Below, piece by piece: positions 59,809 to 64,000 of a DNA stretch of 64,000 nt. A program made the position numbers and the translations under genes. The number at the start of each line of letters is the position of its first letter. Position 1 is the stretch's first letter. This stretch comes from Vescimonas cirricatena (lineage in GTDB: Bacteria > Bacillota > Clostridia > Oscillospirales > Oscillospiraceae): positions 1 through 64,000 of the forward strand of contig NZ_JAJEPW010000008.1 of NCBI RefSeq assembly GCF_020687045.1, read 5' to 3'. Under the pieces are notes generated by a model. That model saw only the letters and a list, made by a program, of their open reading frames with translations. It ran no database searches and was not told where the DNA came from.

Positions 59809-60201
59809 TTAACAAGCCTCTTTGCCGAGCTTATCAAACTGAGCGAAGTCCGTTATGATTTTCAAATTAGGGTTCAGACGATACCCGGCCTGTGTACTGA
59901 CAATCAAGTCTTCATCCGAGATCAACTGAAATGTGCGGCGAAACCGATATACTAATCCCCTGAGATTGCTGCAAATTTTTTCGCTGTTACGCTCATCATC
60001 AGGCCACAGGCTATCTGCGATTTTCATGGGCTGATGTAATGTTTTCTTGCTCAGAAGCAGGTACACCAAGAGCTTACAGAGCTTTGGGGACTTTATTTGT
60101 TCCTCGTAAATGACACCTCTGGATGTGTAAATTTCTATCGAGCCAAACAATTTAATAACAATTTCATTGGGGTTTTGAATATGTTTGGGAGCGACCATCA
60201 T
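59809..60201 (-). pseudogene. SARP-like transcription activator, truncated
   Basis: A protein of 130 residues. The winged-helix DNA-binding part of SARP/AfsR-type regulators is present (VIKLFGSIEIYTSRGVIYEE, SPKLCKLLVYLLLSKK, LRGLVYRFRRTF, VSTQAGYRLNPN), but the following BTAD helical domain stops after a few residues. Its ATG overlaps the stop of the GAF fragment upstream (ATGA). Confidence 0.55.
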
Positions 60202-60407
60202 TTTTCTGCTAATTGCATTTCCAAGATGGTGCTTCCAATCACATAGGATACCATTTTCAAAAAGCTGGTTTGATTAACAAACTTTTTAGCGTTCCGAACC
60301 ACTAAAAAGCCCGTAGGTTTCGGTGCAATTGGAACTGCAATAAAGGAGTCGATCATCAATCGCTTGTATAGGTCATACTCAACTGGATAGACTTTTTTGA
60401 AAGGGGT
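60198..60407 (-). pseudogene. GAF-domain fragment
   Basis: Reading the minus strand gives 69 codons ending in TGA: DSFIAVPIAPKPTGFLVVRN, then VNQTSFLKMVSYVIGSTILE. This is the last strands and helix of a GAF-like domain as in two-gene sensor/regulator pairs. The 5' part is replaced by the start of the rightward SLOG gene. Confidence 0.5.
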
Positions 60408-60411
60408 CGCT

Positions 60412-60864
60412 ATGATGACGGGAAAGTGCTGTACCTTCTTCGGGCACCGTCAGTGTCCTGTTTCCGTACGACCAGCCTTGAAACGCTGTCTGGAGGACTT
60501 GATTGTTCATTATGATATCACGATGTTCTATGTCGGTAATCAAGGGGCATTTGATAGCATAGTTCGCTCTGTCCTGCGGGAGCTTGCGGAGCAATATGCA
60601 AACATCACCTATGCTGTTGTATTGGCATATTTACCACCGGAGCGGAAGGACGATCTGGCCCGCTTTGAAGACTACTCGGATACTATGTACCCAGAGGGAA
60701 TAGAAACCGTACCCAAACGTTTTGCCATCGACTGGCGGAATCATTGGCTACTCAAGCAGGCTGATTATGTGGTGGCATACATCACGCACTCCTGGGGCGG
60801 CGCAGCTCAATATGCAGAGCTGGCGGCCAAAAAGAGGAAAATTGTCATAAACCTTACAGAGTAG
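60412..60864 (+). CDS. SLOG-domain (YpsA/DUF1273-like) protein
   Basis: A 150-residue Rossmann-like protein. FFGHRQCPVSVRPALKRCLE opens the fold, FYVGNQGAFDSIVRSVLREL carries the nucleotide-binding Gly, and YAVVLAYLPPERK and YVVAYITHSWGGAAQYAELA complete the set. SLOG proteins bind nucleotide-derived ligands and occur in mobile and defence loci. The ATG at 60412 follows AAAGGGG. Confidence 0.8.
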   Translation: MMTGKCCTFFGHRQCPVSVRPALKRCLEDLIVHYDITMFYVGNQGAFDSIVRSVLRELAEQYANITYAVVLAYLPPERKDDLARFEDYSDTMYPEGIETVPKRFAIDWRNHWLLKQADYVVAYITHSWGGAAQYAELAAKKRKIVINLTE

Positions 60865-61049
60865 GTGAAAAAAGTGTGAAAGGATGCATCGGAGTATATC
60901 ACTTGCCGGTGCACCCTTTTTACTATGTGAAAAGGACAACTTCACATTGCTTCACATCTGAATAGAATAGAAATCAGATGGCAACTCTAAATCCACTGAT
61001 AAAAACTATAGATATGCAAAGAAATTCTTCGCACATCAACAATAATTTG

Positions 61050-61078
61050 TTGAAATTTATAAAATTGTGGCGTATAAT
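61050..61078 (+). promoter_or_regulatory. Promoter of the frameshifted ATPase gene
   Basis: TTGAAA (61050-61055) and TATAAT (61073-61078) are 17 nt apart, about 50 nt upstream of the AAAGGAGGAGCGGT ribosome site. The rest of 60865-61128 shows no gene. Confidence 0.8.
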
Positions 61079-61128
61079 ATAAAATATTAGTAGCCATACA
61101 TTGTTATGAGGTATAAAGGAGGAGCGGT

Positions 61129-62426
61129 ATGCCTATTAACCATGAAGTAGTATATGGTGGTTTACTTGAAAAGAATGCCCCCCCGCCTGATACACTAAAG
61201 TCAGTCATAAGAATCCAAGGTGATTTTCAAGGGCAAAAGTGCGCCTTTGGGATTTCGGACGAAGTATTAAGTAAACATATTTTACTTGTTGGTGGAACGG
61301 GGAGTGGTAAAACGAACTTGTTTTACCACATAGTAAAACAGCTCAAAGCCAAAATGACAGCAGATGATGTCATTTTGGCTTTGACAGCAAAGGTGACTTC
61401 CATAAAAAGTTCTTTTCAAAAGGCGATATCCTTATAGGAAATTCTGCTCAATATCGCAAGCAATCAGAGAAATGGAACATATATGAAGAAATAGTTGCTG
61501 AGGGCAAGGATTATGTTTCTGTTTCACAAAACGTCCAAGAAATCTGCAAGTCTCTTTTTGCTAAACTCGTAGAAAAAAATAGTAGCAACCCATTTTTTCC
61601 GATTGCCGCTCAAGATTTGGTGGCCTCAATAATTATAGCTTTGGTTCGAAATGGCGTCGTTCCGAACAACCGAGATATTAAAGACTATATCGACTCTTCT
61701 TCTCCTGATGATTTGAGAGAGCTTTTGGGGCAACACCGAGATCTGGCTTCGGTTGCTTCATATATTGGAAGTAAGTCCGGCTCCCAAGCACAAGGAGTCT
61801 TATCCGAGATGTACTCTGTTGTCCGGGATGTATTCACCGGCGTATTCGCTGAAGATGGTGATTTTTCTATGCGTAAGTTTATTCGTCAAAAGAATGGACG
61901 AACCGCATTTATTGAGTACGATCTTGCAATAGGCGATGTTCTCTCTCCTATTTACACCTTGCTCTTTGATCTTGCATTAAAAGAGGCACTTGGTCGTACC
62001 GCAACGCAAGGCAATGTGTACTTAATTGCAGATGAATTAAAACTATTGCCTAATCTGCGACACTTGGAAGATGGCATCAATTTTGGCCGTGGCCTTGGCG
62101 TAAAAATACTTGCTGGTTTACAAAGCATTGACCAATTAAATGCAAATTACGAAAATGAGACCAAGGCCCGAAATGCGGTGTCGGGTTTTTCTTCTGTATT
62201 TGCCTTCCAACAGAACGACTACAACACCAGAGAATATATTAGTCAGCTCATGGGGCGAAACATGATTTTAGAAACCTTTGCAGAAGCAAATGGCAATATT
62301 CATTATGAAAAACGAGAAGGATTTACAGTAGAGGACTGGGATTTAACATCGTTGTCCGTAGGTGAAGCAGTAGTAAAGATGCCATCAACTGCTCCCTTCC
62401 GTTTCAAGTTTGAGCTATTCAAATAA
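61129..62426 (+). pseudogene. HerA/TraG-like ATPase with a single-base frameshift
   Basis: Two overlapping parts of one protein of about 430 residues. The first frame has Walker A HILLVGGTGSGKTNLFYHIV and then breaks near 61380. Reading on in the +1 frame gives VILAFDSKGDFHKKFFSKGD and continues in phase to 62426, with Walker B VYLIADELKLLPNLRHL and ILAGLQSIDQLNANY. One missing T in GGCTTTGACAGC explains the break. It resembles DNA-pumping ATPases without membrane segments. A sequencing error is possible. Confidence 0.8.
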
Positions 62427-62461
62427 TTATGAAGATGCTTTATTGGCTAGGAGGATAGCTT

Positions 62462-62584
62462 ATGAGCTTGTTTGGAAATATGTTTCGAGGTGCCTCGTCC
62501 GCCTCGCTTTGGACGGGTAACATGATATATACAGCATTGTTGGCATCCCATTTGGACTGCAGTTTTTCAAATTTGCAAAGATAG
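62462..62584 (+). CDS. Short reading frame after the ATPase, probably truncated
   Basis: A strong GGAGG site precedes 40 codons beginning MSLFGNMFRGASSASLWTGN. It follows the ATPase gene by 35 bp, so it looks like the start of the partner gene, cut short; the following 110 bases do not continue it. Family unknown. Confidence 0.4.
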   Translation: MSLFGNMFRGASSASLWTGNMIYTALLASHLDCSFSNLQR

Positions 62585-62702
62585 CCCTGTTGCCGTTTGG
62601 ATCTCACATCGACAGCAGCAGATTTAAGTCACTGTAATACTTATTGGGTATACGATTAGTAAATTCTAATGAAAAAACAAACGCTTGGAGGTCATAATTA
62701 TT

Positions 62703-63758
62703 ATGAAAAAGATAGTTGCAATTTTGTTGGCTGTAGTCTTTGTGTTGGGGTCTTTTGCAGGCTGCGCATCTAACGATAACGTGGAAAGTGGAAAAACCAT
62801 TACCGTTACCGATATGGCTGGTAATACTGTCGAGCTGCCGACAAATATCGATAAAATAGCTTGTCAGTCCTCGACTTGCGAGGCAGCAATCATTACTTTG
62901 GGCAAAGGTGCTCTTTTGATTGGCACTACCGACTATACTGATGAAACTACATTTGCTTATCAGCTCTATCCTGAACTCTCCACGGTAAGAAAATGTGAAG
63001 ATGATCTTTCTGTTGAAGAAATGCTTGAAGCCAATGTGGATGTTGTTTTTGTCAAGGACACTAATAAAATTGAAAAATATCAAAATGCAGGTATGAAAGT
63101 TGTATGTCTCGACTTTGATACTGTCGAAGGTACAAAGAAATCCATTGAGCTTCTTGGAACAATCCTGGATGTGACCGAGCGTTCCAACAAATGCTTGGCA
63201 TACATTGAAAAATGCGAAACTCTTATTGCAGAAAGACTTAACGATGGTGAGACCAAGTCCTTTACAGCGTATTATTCTCGTGCTAAGTATGAGGATAGCA
63301 ATCTTCTCACTACATACGCAGCAGGTCATATCTACTCTGAATGGATTGCTACTAGCGGTGGTTCCGTTATCACAAAAGATATGGATCTTCACGAAACAAA
63401 GGGCGGCGTACATATTAACGGTGAAGAGTTAGTTAACGCAAATCCGGATATCATTTTTGTTGGTGGTTATTACAGAAACTCCGTATATGAGGAAGCTATG
63501 TCTGGAGAATACCGTGATACTCTTACTGCCATCAAGGACAACAGAGTATATGTGATTCCCACTAGCGTTTCTGACTGGAGCGTTGGCACTTGTGAAATCG
63601 GCTTGGTTACTTTGTGGTGCGCTACAGTTGTTTATCCCGAACTGTTCAGTGATATCGACATGGCAAAAGAAATCATCACATTCTATAAGGATGTGGCAGA
63701 TGTGACTGTATCCAGAGAACTTGCTGAAGCTATTCTGACCAGCAACGAAAGCAAATAA
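62703..63758 (+). CDS. BtuF/FepB-like ABC substrate-binding lipoprotein
   Basis: A 351-residue lipoprotein of the metal-chelate/cobalamin class (helical-backbone type III). The signal with lipobox FAGC lies at residues 18-21. The two lobes carry VTDMAGNTVELPTNIDKIAC, LEANVDVVFVKDTNK and LVNANPDIIFVGGYYRNSVY. The expected permease and ATPase genes are not in the window; the next gene encodes a radical SAM enzyme. Ligand (haem, siderophore, cobalamin or another chelate) is not decidable. The ATG at 62703 has an upstream GGAGG. Confidence 0.87.
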   Translation: MKKIVAILLAVVFVLGSFAGCASNDNVESGKTITVTDMAGNTVELPTNIDKIACQSSTCEAAIITLGKGALLIGTTDYTDETTFAYQLYPELSTVRKCEDDLSVEEMLEANVDVVFVKDTNKIEKYQNAGMKVVCLDFDTVEGTKKSIELLGTILDVTERSNKCLAYIEKCETLIAERLNDGETKSFTAYYSRAKYEDSNLLTTYAAGHIYSEWIATSGGSVITKDMDLHETKGGVHINGEELVNANPDIIFVGGYYRNSVYEEAMSGEYRDTLTAIKDNRVYVIPTSVSDWSVGTCEIGLVTLWCATVVYPELFSDIDMAKEIITFYKDVADVTVSRELAEAILTSNESK

Positions 63759-63796
63759 TACTATCAGCAAAGTGCTGGTAATAGGAGGGATAACTT

Positions 63797-64000
63797 ATGG
63801 TGCGTTCAACTTCCTGTAAAACGCTTCACATTGAATATACGGATGGCTGCAACAGCAGGTGTAGAATGTGTGATTATTGGAAGATTCAAACCCCAAAAAC
63901 AATTGACAATGCTTTGCTGTATAAAAATATTGTTATGCTTATTCCCCAGGGACTAAAAACTGTGTATTTTTCTGGGGGAGAATGTCTGGTCGTAGCCGAC
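63797..64000 (+). CDS. Radical SAM protein, 5' part
   Basis: The first 68 codons of a gene cut by the window edge. The 4Fe-4S cluster motif CNSRCRMCDYW (CxxxCxxC) and the following VYFSGGECL (GGE motif) identify a radical SAM enzyme. GGAGGG precedes the ATG. It follows the substrate-binding protein by 38 bp and is probably in its operon. Confidence 0.9.
   Translation, partial: MVRSTSCKTLHIEYTDGCNSRCRMCDYWKIQTPKTIDNALLYKNIVMLIPQGLKTVYFSGGECLVVAD

Noticed and set aside
61375..61440. Programmed ribosomal frameshift in the ATPase gene
   Set aside because: There is no slippery heptamer of the usual type and no strong hairpin after the break. A simple base deletion or sequencing error is more likely.
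1..64000. CRISPR array
   Set aside because: No regularly spaced direct repeats of 25-40 bases were seen on reading through the window.

Overview
The window comes from a high-GC Firmicute of the gut Oscillospiraceae type (Flavonifractor/Oscillibacter-like). This is an inference from GC-rich chromosomal genes with Firmicutes-style Shine-Dalgarno sites, FMN- and cobalamin-riboswitch control, PrgI/PcfB/VirB4-type Gram-positive conjugation genes and a QueT gene with a structured leader. No rRNA gene or complete tRNA is present, so the genus cannot be fixed.

Layout. (1) 1-6.3 kb: the 3' tail of a large mobile-element protein, then a leftward riboflavin operon (promoter, FMN riboswitch with terminator, ribD-ribE-ribBA-ribH and a stand-alone winged-helix regulator), then an RloA-like ATPase followed by an rloB stump cut at codon 56. 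(2) 6.3-21.6 kb: a conjugative module in one direction: DUF3991/Toprim, PcfM-like, candidate oriT, MobC, MOBP relaxase, PcfB, LtrC-like, VirD4, pilin-like protein, VirB6-like, PrgI, VirB4 and a CHAP hydrolase. A leftward tyrosine recombinase follows, flanked by a perfect 27-bp inverted repeat. (3) 21.6-31.3 kb: a cobalamin riboswitch, a small HNH-repeat protein and three extracytoplasmic proteins carrying DUF4430 (transcobalamin-C-like) domains. One of these is a 1618-residue wall-anchored protein that also has a transcobalamin/prenyltransferase-like alpha-barrel. This is the best candidate for an undescribed system: vitamin B12 capture carried by a mobile element. A sigma-like protein, a structured leader and a DUF3848 protein lie in the same stretch. 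(4) 31.3-35.0 kb: a MazF-like toxin, an excisionase-like protein and two tandem paralogous integrases, then AT-rich direct repeats that probably mark the element end.

(5) 35.0-53.9 kb: GC-rich ordinary chromosome. It holds an ArsR-like regulator/kinase/ABC exporter operon, a TetR regulator, an SH3b-NlpC/P60 hydrolase, membrane proteins (one CPBP protease, two DUF3592), rpe-recR-apbE-NusG_II-Gx transporter, a CbbX-like AAA protein, a lipoprotein, a barstar-like protein, queT, a zinc-ribbon protein and a CDF metal exporter. (6) 53.9-64 kb: AT-richer mosaic of decayed mobile DNA. It begins with the 3' fragment of an integrase and the 3' half of a tRNA-Arg(CCT). Then come a truncated excisionase, TnpW, a VirD4 fragment fused head-on with a truncated MazF, XRE and XRE/ImmA regulators, a GAF/SARP-like regulator remnant, a SLOG protein, a frameshifted HerA/TraG-like ATPase, a BtuF/FepB-like lipoprotein and the start of a radical SAM gene that runs off the window.

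The vitamin theme recurs: riboflavin synthesis, FMN transfer (ApbE), cobalamin-responsive RNA with DUF4430 proteins, queuosine-precursor transport and a metal-chelate/cobalamin-type binding protein. All family assignments were made by reading the sequence. No database search was run.
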